The notes under the pieces are model-generated. The model was not told the origin of the DNA. It saw only the letters and a list, made by a program, of their open reading frames with translations, and did not search any database. A DNA stretch of 64,000 bases from Colius striatus. Lineage: Eukaryota > Chordata > Aves > Coliiformes > Coliidae. Position 1 is the stretch's first letter. Each line of letters opens with the position of its first letter. The DNA lies in NCBI RefSeq assembly GCF_028858725.1, contig NC_084760.1:63245867-63309866 (forward strand). Reading direction: 5' to 3'. The position numbers and the translations under genes were made by a program. Shown here piece by piece: positions 12,163-24,857 of this stretch.

Positions 12163-12290
12163 TGTAGAATCAGAGAGTATCTCACATTGGAAGGGACCCG
12201 TAAGTTTGTAGCACATGTCAGCTTGGTTCCCTCTCAAAACACCTTGCACGGTGAGAAAAAGATCTCCCATTCATGCTTGGGACCCCATTC
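12163..12290 (-). repeat. Degraded CR1 LINE 3' fragment, minus orientation
   Basis: The plus strand reads agaatcagagagtatctcac, then 'ttggaagggaccc', which resembles the reverse complement of the avian CR1 3' end (AGAATCA..., TTGGAAGGGACC). It is more diverged than the other CR1 copies, so the right edge is uncertain. Confidence 0.5.
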
Positions 12291-13906
12291 ATAGATGTTG
12301 GACCTAGTAAGTCCCAAGTGAATCCCCTAATATGACTGTAGTAAGGGTCTTGAAAGCTTTGTTGACATTACTGAACACATCTCATCTTAAAAGTGTAACC
12401 ATATATGGCCTAGAAAATAAAAGGCTTAAAAAAATGACAATACCACAGTCCCACTGTTATCATTAAGTTTAGGCCTGTACCCATACATGCTTCCCTAACA
12501 TTTTAAAAATATCCAAAGACAGCAGGCTTGACATTTGGATGTAAAAGTCAACACTTCCCCTCCACGGTCAGCAGCCCAAGTGCTGGCAGGATGTGGCAGC
12601 TAGATGGTGTCAGCCAGGGCTGAAATGTGCCCTGGGCTTCTGCAGAAGGGAAACCGAAACCGATTCACTTCAGCAGAAGCAAGAGGAAGTAAATGGTATA
12701 AACAGTGCAAAGTAAATGATACTGCAAATTTTTGTTCTATTGCAATCCAAACTGCTAGTGATCATGCAAACACAGATTTAAAATTGCTGTATTGATAATC
12801 TCTATTTTAAACAGCAAAAAAACTCGTAAACATCACTGAATCTGTCTAGAAAGATCCTGGCTTGAGGCATACCTTGCGAGCTGCATGCATTGCTGTCAGG
12901 TCTTACGACAGTCTCCTTTAAATTTAAGAAACAAAACTATTCATCTTCGCAATATTAGTTACAGGCGACGGCAGTAATCTTGGCCAGTTAATGACGTGTT
13001 GAGGGTAAAATGCAGACAGTTGGCATTTTATCTATTTATAATACTTTTTTTTTTAAATGGCAGTGCCATCCCTTTACTCCCACTCTACCTCTCCCACACA
13101 CACTCAGCATTTTATGAGTCAGGCTGCGAAAATATCGAGAGGCTGATGTAAAGATAAGCTTTTGGAAAGTTATTTTGCAAAGAATGCTTGAGGTGCTTTT
13201 TCTTTGCCTTGTTTTTTTTTTCTGGCTGTGAATGGGTCATATTTCCAAGACACTGTCTGCAGTACAGTGACAAGTTTTTCATTAAATCTAAAACCTGAAG
13301 GTATTCTATGCTTAACATGAGGCTACAAGAGAATTTTTTCATCAAAATTCTGAGGATGTTTTTGCATTTCATAGGACTTTAATTTTTGCAAATGTTTAGG
13401 AGTCAATGGGGCAGTTCACCGGCAGTCAAACCATGGCTGTGTCTATGCGGCAATCTGTGAGAATCACAGGTTTCATCACTCACTATATATACACTATTTA
13501 TACCCCAACACAGGTTGCTTGTGAGCAATTTAGGCATAATGTGTCTTCATGACCACAGTGATTACTGATACCATATCATTAACCAGATGGTACCAAGACC
13601 ACAGCTTGGGCATTCAATCATATTCTAGATAGATCTGCCTCTTCAGAGAGGTTTACATTACTATTTTAGCCCACTAACTTAACTGGCTTGAGATGTGTTT
13701 CAGGTTTAGAGGTTCACTGGGGTAGTAAAGGTATGAAGGCTGCTGGGCAACCCATTCCTCCAGCTGCAGGAAGGCAGCATTCCTAGGGGAGAAGCCCAGA
13801 CTGAAACTCTCAGGTGAGCCAGAGGTCCCTCCAGGTACTCAACCCAGTCTTGCCCACAATTGAGAGATGAGGCTCCACTCCAACACCACTGCTGTGTCTA
13901 CCATCT
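12291..13906. other. Intergenic DNA
   Basis: Nothing recognisable apart from short T-rich runs near 13047 and 13212. No coding or RNA feature is supported. Confidence 0.55.
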
Positions 13907-14499
13907 GTAAAGCAGATGTTCCAATGAGGACTACGTTAGGGGTGCATAACATTCATGGACAAAAAGAAACATTATTCACTCCTTCTCACTTGGTGGTCAG
14001 CAGGATAAGAGGTGGGCATGCTGCTTCCACCTTCCACCTCTCTGAGATGTCACTTTTTGAGTGACCGTCACAAAAAATATTACTACCTCTGCCCTCATTG
14101 GAGAAATATAGTTGTGTCTCAGTAACAACAGCAGTTCATTTTGTAGTTTATCTGGTTTTGTTTTAGTTTATATCTCTAGGTAAACATTTAAATTAAACAG
14201 AATTACATCACTCCTTACTCTTTTCCTTCCCCTCAAGCCTAAGCATAACCCTAGCCATTACATTGTAAAATACCTCCATCTTTGTGTAATGGACAGACAA
14301 CTTTTTGAGAGGTCTTAAGCCATAAATTCTAGAAAAAACCTCTTGTAGAGGCATTTGATCACAGAGCCCATACCTGTGCCTTTCCAGGTAGCACCAGAAC
14401 TTTTTGGTATAAACTCTCTAGATTAAATAATGTTTCTTTGAATTTGTCCACGAATGTTATGCACCCCTAACCTAGTCCTCATTGGAACATCTGCTTTAC
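13907..14499. repeat. Long inverted repeat (about 70-bp arms, 449-bp spacer)
   Basis: The left arm 13907-13976 is the reverse complement of the right arm 14426-14499, with two base mismatches and one 4-base indel near the inner end. The outer ends read GTAAAG and CTTTAC. Symmetry stops on both sides of the arms. The layout resembles a non-autonomous DNA transposon with terminal inverted repeats, but no convincing target-site duplication flanks it and the family was not recognised. A local inverted duplication is the alternative. Confidence 0.75.
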
Positions 14500-17045
14500 C
14501 CATGTAATGGTGCAAATGATGGTATCATCTAAACTTGCATTTAGTAGCTTTCCAAATAATTTTTTCTTGTCAGAGTTTGTTTTCCACAAATACAACAACA
14601 AAATTTTAGAAACGTCCATTGTTTTGCGCCAGAGATGGTGGTGAGGTGAGAGAGAAAGGTGAGAGAAAGATGCTGCAGGGGTCTTTCTGGATCTCAGTAA
14701 GGAAGGCTCAACAACAAACAGATCGACAAACCAGTCGATAGAATAGATAGAATAAGATAGAATAAAAAGAGGAATACAGTGAGTAATTCTTACATCTTTT
14801 CAGATGCTGTATACCCTGTGTTTACACAGTATTGGATAGGCCTCAGATGGATTTTCCCATGGCAGATCCCTCCAAAGAAAGGTTCCCTCTTTTTAGTCCT
14901 TTGAGCTATTAAATAATTTCCTTACAAGGAAACAACTCTGTTCCTAAACGATGTTTACAGGACAAATTCTAGCTCCACTTGCAGATTAAGGCAAAATCAG
15001 CCAAGTCGCAAAATCATTAGTACCAACTGAGAGTTGCCCACAGGCTCCTCTGTTATAATGAGGTGGTAGAGTTTGTCCCATAGGCAAGGGATCTATACTG
15101 CACAACACAGGCTGAAGGCCACATTGGACGTGTGGCACAGCCCAGCACAGGCCTGGAACTGCTCATGTTCACTGTGATGTGGCTGATTGACTCCCTGATG
15201 CCCAGCAGTCTCCTGGTCAGGATCACTGCACAGATGCTTTCAAATCTTTAGTTTATTCCTTCTAACAAGCTGTTAAGCTACTCCTTGGCTCACCTCCAAG
15301 ATGAAGTAATTTAATGTATCGGTGGTAACAGGAAGAGAAATTGGGAAGTACTTTCTGTTGTTGTTTTCAAGTAGAGTAACCAATCTATCAGAAAATTTGG
15401 GTGTTTCACATGCTGGAGTTGAGCTTAAAAACTGTTTCAAGGAGAATTTTGCCAAATGCAAATTTTCTGTTATGTAAGAACTATATCGTATCACATAGTT
15501 AGGACCTTAATAAGCACTTAATCCTGCTGGGTGTCATGTTCTGTTTCTTTGCCTTCCTATTCTTACAAAGATGGTCTTCTCTGATTTTCAAAACTGCCTG
15601 GCGTTCTAATGTTGGCCCATGTTACACTGAACTACATGCTTCTTTTCCACCCTTTTGTGTCTAAACTGTTGATTCACTGTTTGTGAAGCAGCCTGAGGGA
15701 ACTGTGGTTACAGTCAGGGAGGAAGTCTATAGCAGAAGCAGGGACACATCTGAGTTTTATCTTATGATATACATTTGCCTTATTCCAAAAGACATGATGT
15801 CTCCTACAGCCTTCTGCCTTTGCTCTTTGCAGAAGTTTCATTTCATACATGGTGGAGCAAGTGAAACCAGAGGCCAGATTAATTCTCAGTCTTGCTTCTT
15901 TTCCTTATCGCTGCTCTCATCATATGACAAGATATCTGTGGGAAAAAAAAAAAGAAAAACATTTAGTTAAAGGTTGTCCTCCATTGCATATACACAGGGA
16001 CCAAATTAAGGCTGCATGGAAGGTGTCATTTATAATTCTAGAGTATTCAACTTCAGTCTAGACCATATTATGTGAGTGCTGTATGTATCAGCACATACAC
16101 GTATTGATAATATCTCCATATTGAGAAGTATTTATATGTACAGATCCTCCATGAGGAAGATGGATAACCAAGGTCTCATTATGGATCCATGTATGAGTTA
16201 TTCCTTTTATTACACTGCATCCTTCCCTTCAAAAAGGTTCATGCTCAACTATTTTGGAAGGATCTTGGCAGTGCAAATGTGGACGGCAGAAGGTCCACAG
16301 GAACCTGAAAAAAACTGTCATCCAAGCTTGAATGGAGCTCCGCAGAAGGCAGGCAGAGCACTTGTCATCACTCCCCTTCAGACTTGCAAAGACTTTCTAT
16401 GAAGTAGAGATAGCAACTGAGCTACAACAAAAAAGTTCAGATATCTTTTGCAATAGCAAATATTAATCAAACTAAATATGTAACTCCTCACAACAAGTAG
16501 TTTGCTCTCCCATGTCATCCTTACTGATGAATTAAGTTCTAGAAAAAGGCAGGGAAACTCCTTCAGAAAAATGATTTTGGTATGCTTAGAAATTTGATAA
16601 ACTTAGAATGTATTTTGTTCTTTTCTCTGTGGATACACAATGGCTTTTAGAAGCAAGTATAATGTTTAATTTCATCCTATCTGATCCAGTCTCACTAATT
16701 ACATCTTACTGAGCATCACCAATTAACAGCTGTTTGCTCCCAAATCCTTTTTAGAGCTTTCCCTTCTTAACTTTATTATCACAGTACTGGGTCTCAAACA
16801 GTGCAGGTCCAGTATAAATAATGCATAAACTGGATGCAAGCTGTGTTTTCCCTCCAGTCTCCATGACTGCCTGTAAGCAAGGTTAGAGGACAAGATGGTA
16901 AAGATGATAACTTTTTCCTACTGTCCAGCTGATATTGCTTTTAGGAATGAAGCTGCTGCACTTACATTGTTTTTTCTACTTCCATTCTATGTAACTTCCA
17001 CAGTTTTGTGGGTGTTTTTCATCTTTCCATCTTCCTACTTGTTCT
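14500..17045. other. Intergenic DNA
   Basis: No gene was recognised. A short GATAGAATA-like simple repeat lies near 14736-14767. The remaining open frames lack family resemblance. Confidence 0.55.
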
Positions 17046-17432
17046 AGAATCATAGAATCACAGAATGGTATGGATTGGAAGAGATCTTACAGATCATGTA
17101 GTTCCAACTCCCCTGCCATGAGTGGGAACACCTTCCTCTAGACCACACTGCTCAAAGCCCCATCTGACCTGGCCCAAAACACTTCCAGGGATGTGGCATA
17201 AACAGTGTCTCTGGTCAATCTGTGCCAGTGCCCCAGCACCCTTAACAGTAAAAAACTTCCTCCTAATATCTAATTTAGATCTACCCTCTTTCAGTTTAAT
17301 GCCATTACCCCTTGTCCTGTCACAATGTACCCTTGTAAAAAGTCTCCGGTAACCCTTTAGGTACTGGAAGGCTGCTATAAGGTCTCCCTGGAGCCTTCTC
17401 TTCTCCAGTTCGTACAACTCCAACTCTCACCT
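17046..17432 (-). mobile_element. CR1 LINE 3' end, minus orientation
   Basis: The plus strand begins with the reversed CR1 terminal repeats (agaatcatagaatcacagaa) and continues through the conserved CR1 3' region, including 'ccccttgtcctgtcac' and 'gccttctcttctccag'. This is the 3' tail of a chicken-repeat-1 non-LTR retrotransposon. The match ends near 17432, where an oppositely oriented CR1 coding piece starts directly. Confidence 0.9.
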
Positions 17433-18458
17433 GATCAGGAGGAGGAAGTGGATGAGGCCTACAAACAGCTGAGAGCTGCCTCATGGTCACAATCCCCGGT
17501 CCTCATGGGGGACTTTGACCACACTGATATTTGCTGGGATAGCCACACAGCCAAGGCACACGCAGTCCAGGAGGTTCCTACAGATTGTTGACGACAACTT
17601 CCTGTCGCAGATGATTGAGGACCCAACGAGAAGAGGTATGCTGCTGGACCTGGTACTGACGAATAAGGAGGGTCTGGTTGGGGATGTGAAGCTTGGAGGC
17701 AGCCTTGGCTGCAGTGACCATGAGTCGGTGGAGTTCAAGATCCTGTGTGGAAAAGGCAGGGCACAAAGCAGGATTGCGACCTTGGATTTCAGGTGAGCTG
17801 ACTTTGGCCTTTTTAAAGACCTGCTTGGAGGAATCTCACTTGGTAGAAGTGACCAAGAGAGCTGGTTGATCTTCAAGTGCCACTTCCTCCAAGACCAAGA
17901 TTGGTATATCTGCACTAGTAGAAAATTGGGAAAAAGAGGCAGGAGGAGGTCTCTGTGAATGAACAAAGATCTGCTAGGACAGCTCAGGGAGAAAGCAGCG
18001 ATCTATGAGAGGTGGAAACAGGACCTGATTTCTTGGGAAGAGTATAGGAACATTGCCAGAGTATGCTGAGGTGCAACCAAGAAGGCTAAAGGCATTTTAG
18101 AATTAAACCTGGTCAAGAAAGTAAAGGAAAACAAGAAGGGGGTTTTCAGGTACATCAGCAGCAAAAGGAAGATTAAGGAGAATGTTGGCCGGCTGCTGAA
18201 CACAGAGAGTGTCCTGGTGACCAAGGATGCAGAGAAGGCTGAACTACTGAATGCCTTCTTTGCTTCTGTACAGCCAAGACAAGCCCTCAGGAAGCCCAGC
18301 CAGCAAGGACTGTAGGATGGCCTGGACAGCAGAGGACTTGCCCTGGGTGGAAGGGGAAGAGGTTAAAGACTTGTTTGGCAAGTTTAATACTCAAAAATCA
18401 ATGGAACATGATGGGATGCATCCAAGAGTGCTGAGGGAGCTGGCTGATGTGGTTGCCT
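17433..18458 (+). pseudogene. CR1 ORF2 fragment (endonuclease C-terminus to start of reverse transcriptase), plus orientation
   Basis: Translated in shifting frames, the segment matches CR1 ORF2. It shows an endonuclease-type MGDF near 17503, then LLDLVLTNKEGLVGDVK and SLGCSDHESVEFKIL in one frame (about 17641-17745). A lysine-rich linker follows (ELNLVKKVKENKKG-like, about 18103-18150), then the region before the reverse transcriptase ending in HPRVLRELADVV (18419-18454). Stops and frameshifts break it, so it is dead. It lacks both the 5' end and everything after the start of the RT domain. It abuts the minus-oriented CR1 3' end, which suggests a single insertion with an internal inversion. 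Confidence 0.88.
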
Positions 18459-21400
18459 ATTATAGCCCAACAATCTCATGAAAGCAAGAAAATCATCTCT
18501 CCAAATTCTTTTCTCCTTGCAGAACAAAACATTTATTTGCTGTGGCTTTGCACCTCACAAAGATGGCAATATGATGTACAATTATTACGAGAACAGAAAA
18601 GGTGTTTGTGCTCAGTTTGCCCAACAGCAGGTGATTACGCCATGTACAAACTGCTGTACAGTTAGGCCCACTGTTTCTAAATATATGCAGAGCTAGAAAG
18701 GGTAGGTTTTACTGGAAGTTTTCCAGCAGAAAGTATTTGATCTTGCAGCTTATACTTTGATGTTTGTTGAATATGTCTCAATCAGAGTTGTAGGATTTGG
18801 CTGAATATATTCAAGGCAGTTTGAATCTTTTAAGATCACGTCTTTTTTCCATTTCCAAACCTGATGGTTTCAAATCATCACATTTCATCATAGCTGAAGT
18901 GATTTCTATGTCTTAGCAGTGCTGAAAACTGCAGTCTTCTAACCTAGAACTCTCTATGCTGGGTATTAATGCTCCCCAGCAATTCCAAATCACTTCACAC
19001 ATTGTAAAAAGGGCTATGTGATTAACACTCTTAAAACCACCTTATGTTTTACAAAGATTTGCAATTAAATCCCAGGCATGTAGAAAGCCAGCCTGGAACA
19101 AACCACAAGATGTATTATTTTATACATTGAAATGTGAAAGGTATTTCCCAATATTTTTGCTCTATGATTCAGCTAAACGTGTCAATTGTCAAAATTACTC
19201 TCTACCTCTTTAACTTCAGTAAGTTCTAGTTAAAAAAAGCCAAGTAAACTGGTGTGGATTTTTTTTTGGCATAAAATGCAAATTCTGACACTATTATATT
19301 GTGCTTCCCTAAACTAAAGACTGTCTCTGTTTCTCACTGCTCTTTCTTCTCTTCTTTTTCCTCTTTATGGACTGTACAGCACAGGGGATTGTTTATATAG
19401 ACAAAGGGGTGTCTCTGAGGCTATACAAAGCAGATCCAAAGCTGCATTCATGGATTAGAGTAAATCCATTGGAATTCTCTCTCCTCCTTCTTTTCTATGA
19501 TCTGCTAAAATGAGGAGATATAGATAGAGTAGGAGCATGTGAGGTAGGATCAGTAGGTGTTGTATGGTGGTTGGAAGCAGATGGGCCTTCCAGATTTGTT
19601 GCCAATGGATGCAAAGGTATTTGCACAGGTGGATTAAGAACAGTCCAGTGTGGAAATTCTCCTGTTTTCCTTATTATTTTTTTTTAAATGCAGAGCAGGC
19701 TATCTCTTTACAGAAAGAGAAGGCTAGAGCTTATTGGCTTCCTTAACCAGCTGCAAGCACAAAATCTGTCCCTTCTGTCCGTGTACACATAAACACCACC
19801 TTCATTCACATTGGGTCTGTCTGCAGATGGACTCCTCCAGCAAGGTTCAAATCCTTGTTTCTTCCTCATGTTCCTTTTTTATCAACTGCACTTTTGTTTC
19901 ACGTTACAGCTGGAGTCCCTGCCAATATACGTAACCTCAGAACTATAATTGCTGCTGCTGGCCCAGCAGCTTTGGCCTCTGGACCCTTCTCTCCTTTTCC
20001 CCTAGCATTGTAATACAATGTCCTCCTTGAGACTAGTCTCTTGAATTTGGATCAGCGGAGTTTTAACACTGAGCTAGTAATGTCCACAGAGAATTGCTGC
20101 TTGATTTTAGCCCTCCTGAACCTAAGTCCCAAAATCTGTGTGTTTGCTTTATCTCATCAAACTGCTAAATTCCACTGTCAGCACATCGCTGCTACATCAC
20201 TACAATCAATCCCATTGAAGGGTACAATGGAAAGGCAACATCAGCTATGTACAATACTTGTGGTGCAAAGAGCAAAGGGTTTTTTTTGAGAAAAGATCTC
20301 TTCCTAAGTATGTGTCTAGGGAATTTCGGCACCAACTTCAAGGGCAAACAAGATGAACCACACAATTCTTTGAATTACTGATATATTAGTAGGGTAAAAC
20401 AACTGTCAGCTCACCCAGAGGACTAGGTTTGGCTGAGCATCTTGTTTTCTCTGCTAAGTTTGATGTTGGAAGTTTTCTGTTTGTTTACTTATTTATATTT
20501 TCTTCCTTTGTTCTGTTCTGAGAGGAAAGAACTGCAAGCCAAACACTACCTGCATGCTTATTTCAAGACAGTACAGTCTCATAGGACTACAATCTGTGAG
20601 TCTATAGGATGAACTGAGTTATAGCAAAAGGAGTAAGAGGTTTATATTAGTCTGCCTTTGAAAAGGAGAGAGTCAGCTATGGGACCTGCGAAGCATCTAC
20701 CACGTCCACTCGAGGCTGTTGGTTTTATTTCTTAATGATAAGCTTTTAATCTGCACCTGTGTTTGTATGTACAGGTATGAAACACTGAAGATTAAATGGA
20801 AATGAAACATTAGCTGGTCTTCAAAGCTCACTATTATTTTTTGTGCCTGATGTTTTGCTAATATAGAAGCAACCAGAAGGCCCTAGAAATACTGCATGGA
20901 TCTTCTCAAGACCCCAGGTTGTCTCAACAAAGAAAGAAAAAGTTACCAGAAGCCAAAAGCTACAAAGTGCAATGTGCTTCTGACAAGAATCAGGGTCCTG
21001 CTGCCCATGATGGTCCATGGGACATCAGGGCAGATTGGCTGTGGCCTTCTCCTCTTTAGAGGAGTGCACTTGAATCTGACTCCATGGGAGATCAGTTTTG
21101 TTGCCTGAGGGAAGCAGTGTGAAAGCAAACTGGAGAGTTTGGCTACCTGTTTCCTGGTCCTAGCAGTGGCCTCAGCTCTTTCTGTGATAGCTTGATGGCT
21201 CTATGTTCCTGTATGTAGGATATGGGTAGTAGCATTTACTTACTTAGTGTGGTGAAATGTTGGTTAATTAGTCTTTGTTTTTACAGTCTGATATACTGAG
21301 TGTATGAGCATGAGCCCTAGCAGAAGCAGTTGCTCTCTGCTTCCTGAACAAGGCAGGTAGGTGTCTGGATTTTTCCTTCCTCAGTCCCACACAAAGGTGT

Positions 21401-24400
21401 TTGTCTTTTACCTGAAGGCTTAGTGCAGATGTGGGTGTTTTGAAATCACCTTGTTAACCATTCCCCAGATTCTAGGCTAGCCCAATGCCTGGTGATGAAG
21501 ATGCAGCAGATGTGAGCTGGCAGCCGTAGGTGGCAAATTGCATTACAAGTTGCCTGGAATTATCACACTTGCCCTTCAATGGGGGCAGCGCCTCCTCCAT
21601 CTAATTGTAACAATAAATGTAATACAACATAATACAAAAAGATTGTGATGACAATAATATAAATCAGCACAGCAGTTAATGAGAAAACCCTACAGGCCAT
21701 TCATGCATTCCCATTAACTGGTCTTCATTCTGAAACTTCATTTTTTTTTTTACTCATTTTTCACTGCAGAGGATTTACAGGTCTGGACGGTAAATCTATT
21801 TGACTTTTGTAACAAAGTAGTAAACAACTCTGCAATCTAAACCTCCACTCAATACCTGATGGAAGTACTTCTGCTCATTAGAGATGAGGGAAATTAGAAA
21901 AAAGCTCTTCTAAGAAACTTCAGCTGTTCTCAGTGTTTCCAAGGACTAAACATCACCTTCACTCTCTCTGCTCTTTTGGTCACGTGCCTGGGGCTATCTG
22001 TAAAATCTCTATGGATTCACTAGAATTGCTAGAGCTCATGGCACCCCCGCAGGTTCCAACATCAGCTGCTTTCTGTAGGACAGAGGTCTATACTACAGTA
22101 AAGAGGGAAGGACTCTTAATGATCTATCCCAGAGCCCACAGCCTTACTTGCAGAAATCAAGGAATGATGGCAAATTAGGGAATGAAAAAGACCTCTCAGT
22201 TTTGTTTTTATAGTTTTTCCTTCTTGACTGGTAGCAGATTTTTTTTCTGCTGGAAACTACATATATGCTACAGTGTCATTATTATCCTTTACACCAAGTT
22301 CATGCATCTTTCCCCATGTGAGAGCTTGTGATACGTGATCCACTTTTCTTTTGTGAGTTGAAAAATAACCTTCTGACAGGAAGAGAGAGTTTCAGCCTGT
22401 GACAGGAATGGGAGGGAGGCTGAGTCTGACAGCAATGGCTGTATCAAGAGGAGATGCTGTTGGTGCCTGCATACTACCTTTGTGTTGAGTTATTTATAAC
22501 CTTCACCCATCCCCATCCTGCCCCTGTAATCACAACTATTTCTCCTGGTAGAAGTGTGCTGAAGTGTTACCTAATGGAATCTGCTCCTGAAAATCACTAA
22601 CGTCAGACGTTCAAAGCAGCAGCCAGGCCTGGAGTAACAAATGTCCTCACATTAATGGTATTCTTTTCTATGATGAAGAAAGTGCATTGAGAGTTCTCAT
22701 CTTCTCCTTTTTGAGCTTTCTGGTTGCCTTGAGGGTTTTTTTTTTCAACTTTTCTCTGAAATTTTCTGAGACTCTGTTAATTCAACACCGTGCCCAACAG
22801 CAGGAGCTTTGCAAGAGACCTCAAGGTGCAACACTGGCCACCTGGATGGTGTCTCCATGCAGGCAGCCCAGCAGGACCTGTTTATTTGAGAAAGGCCATG
22901 GTGTGAATAAGCACAGGGAAGATGGTGCTGGAAAAATCCCCTGGGATCTTGCTGAGTCAAGCGCTGTCATCTGGCCACACTAGACCCCCTTCTGAGAAGC
23001 TGTCTCCAGCTTGCTGGTTTCTGCTTTGTTCAAGGAAGGAAGATTTTGTACAGTTTTTATAAACAAGTGGAGCTGTGTCAAAAACATCCACCTCTCTTAT
23101 CACTAATTTCTCTTTCTAACAGAAAATGACCACAGAACCTTGAATTTTGGCTAATCATTAGGGTTAAAACACAAAAAGAAGAGGAATAGTAATATAAATA
23201 CACAAGGCATGTCTGGTTCTCTTCAGGCATCCTGCAAGACAATGGTTTTTTTTCCTCCTTACCCCCTACCTGAAGCATCCATTGTCTACAGTGCAGGATT
23301 CACTTGAGAATGTAATTTCTTTTGGAAGCCATCCTTCCTTTGAATTTCTGATTCTTTTTTTCCTGTGGAACTTCTCATTTGCAGGATATATTAATCATTT
23401 CTGAGTTTGGTATGAGTTGGCACAGATATGAATTAAAAAAAAAAAAGGCTAATTGTCTGTGAACTGAGAATATGAGTTTTTCAGACAGCTTTATGGAACT
23501 GGAATATACCTGAATGAATGCATGTATTTTTTGTGTTATTTCAGGATAGCATGGTGAGGCTCTTACAAGTTGCTATCTAAATGCATACTCATGGTGATTT
23601 TTCAGCGTAGTACTTGACTTCATCCATGTATTTCCAGGCATTTTACAAAGGTCAGCCATATCATGGTCCTTATGCTAATAAATGAGAAATTTTAAACTAA
23701 AGAGAGATGATGATTGGCTCAACATCAGACTGTAAACATGTGGAATGGCTGGGAAGAGAAAGCAGATCTCCTGGAAGGAAAGCCAATATTCACAAAAAAT
23801 AGCCAGCAGTCCCCATGTCTGTATCTCAGCATGAAATACTGATTTAATTGGCTATGTACATGATTTTGAGTCATTAATACAGGGTCTACTGGAATTGAAG
23901 ATATTTCTGGATGGCCTCTCAAAGTTTCACTTGTTCAGGGTTTTATGACTGTATTTACAGCATCCCATTTCTCTTGTTTTGATGGCTTATAGAAGAACAG
24001 AATGTACTATTCTACAGACACCTGACTCTACGCAAAGAATGACAGAATGTCAGCAAAAAAACATGGAAAAATATGAAATAACTAAGCTACCTTTGGCATC
24101 TACCAACTCAAGTTAGATTAGTAGAGACAGAAAGGTCAAAGTACTGGCAAATTCCTCCTTCTCTCAGCTGGAGGGAAGCAGACAGAAATCTCAAGGCAGA
24201 AGTACATTCTTTGGTGGGGAATTTTGACTGATAATATATAACAGACTGATCTGGAGGAAGAAAAAGGGGAAACAAAGTCTCCACTGATGCAAGTTCAATG
24301 TAACTGCCATAGATACAAGACAGTTTTGTCTCCATTTAATATTAATGAAAAAGGTTTTGAAAAAATAATTTTAAAACAGTTAGTTGAAAGAGAACGGTGA

Positions 24401-24760
24401 ATTATATCACTGAAGCTATGAAAAGATTTCCCAAGTTTAATTGCTCTTCTTTTTTTGCATTGTTTTCATACAGCTGAAAATTATTTTTCCCCTCTGTTAC
24501 AATGTATCTTGTTCAAAGCAATTTCTAAAAAGCTCACAGATGATATTCACATTATCAGATGATGGTGAATATTAGAACTTGAAACCAGAAATTTCCTGAA
24601 AACCCAAATAGTCTTACTTGTCTTTTAAATGGGAAACTGGATATTTCATGCTTCTGAAAGCAAATGACTGGGGCCTGGATCCTCAGTTCTGGCCTTGTGA
24701 TATTTAGTACACAAATATTCTTTTGTGTCAACAATTCATTATGAACTCCTCAACAGCAGC
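18459..24760. other. Intergenic DNA, central part
   Basis: No gene or named repeat was recognised. A 72-codon cysteine-containing open frame at 18478-18696 directly follows the CR1 piece, but it has no family resemblance, splice context or promoter. Short A/T runs are scattered (for example 23432-23444). Confidence 0.55.
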
Positions 24761-24762
24761 AT

Positions 24763-24857
24763 CCTCTCTCCTCTCCTCTCCTCTCCTCTCCTCTCCTCTC
24801 CTCTCCTCTCCTCTCCTCTCCTCTCCTCTCCTCTCCTCTCCTCTCCTCTCCTCTCCT
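24763..24857. repeat. (CTCTC)n pentanucleotide microsatellite, about 19 units
   Basis: An uninterrupted 95-bp pyrimidine-only tract of period 5 (CTCTC on the plus strand, GAGAG on the minus). It has no stop codon in any frame, which produces spurious open frames on both strands. Mirror-symmetric homopurine-homopyrimidine DNA of this kind can adopt triplex structure. Confidence 0.97.

Noticed and set aside
17515-17796. 93-codon frame resembling a host gene
   Set aside because: The translation (LLDLVLTNKEGLVGDVK and following) is CR1 ORF2, so it is a dead retrotransposon piece.
18478-18696. 72-codon cysteine-containing frame beside the CR1 fragment
   Set aside because: The cysteines looked domain-like, but no known spacing, signal peptide, splice sites or promoter were seen. 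Length is within chance for this region.
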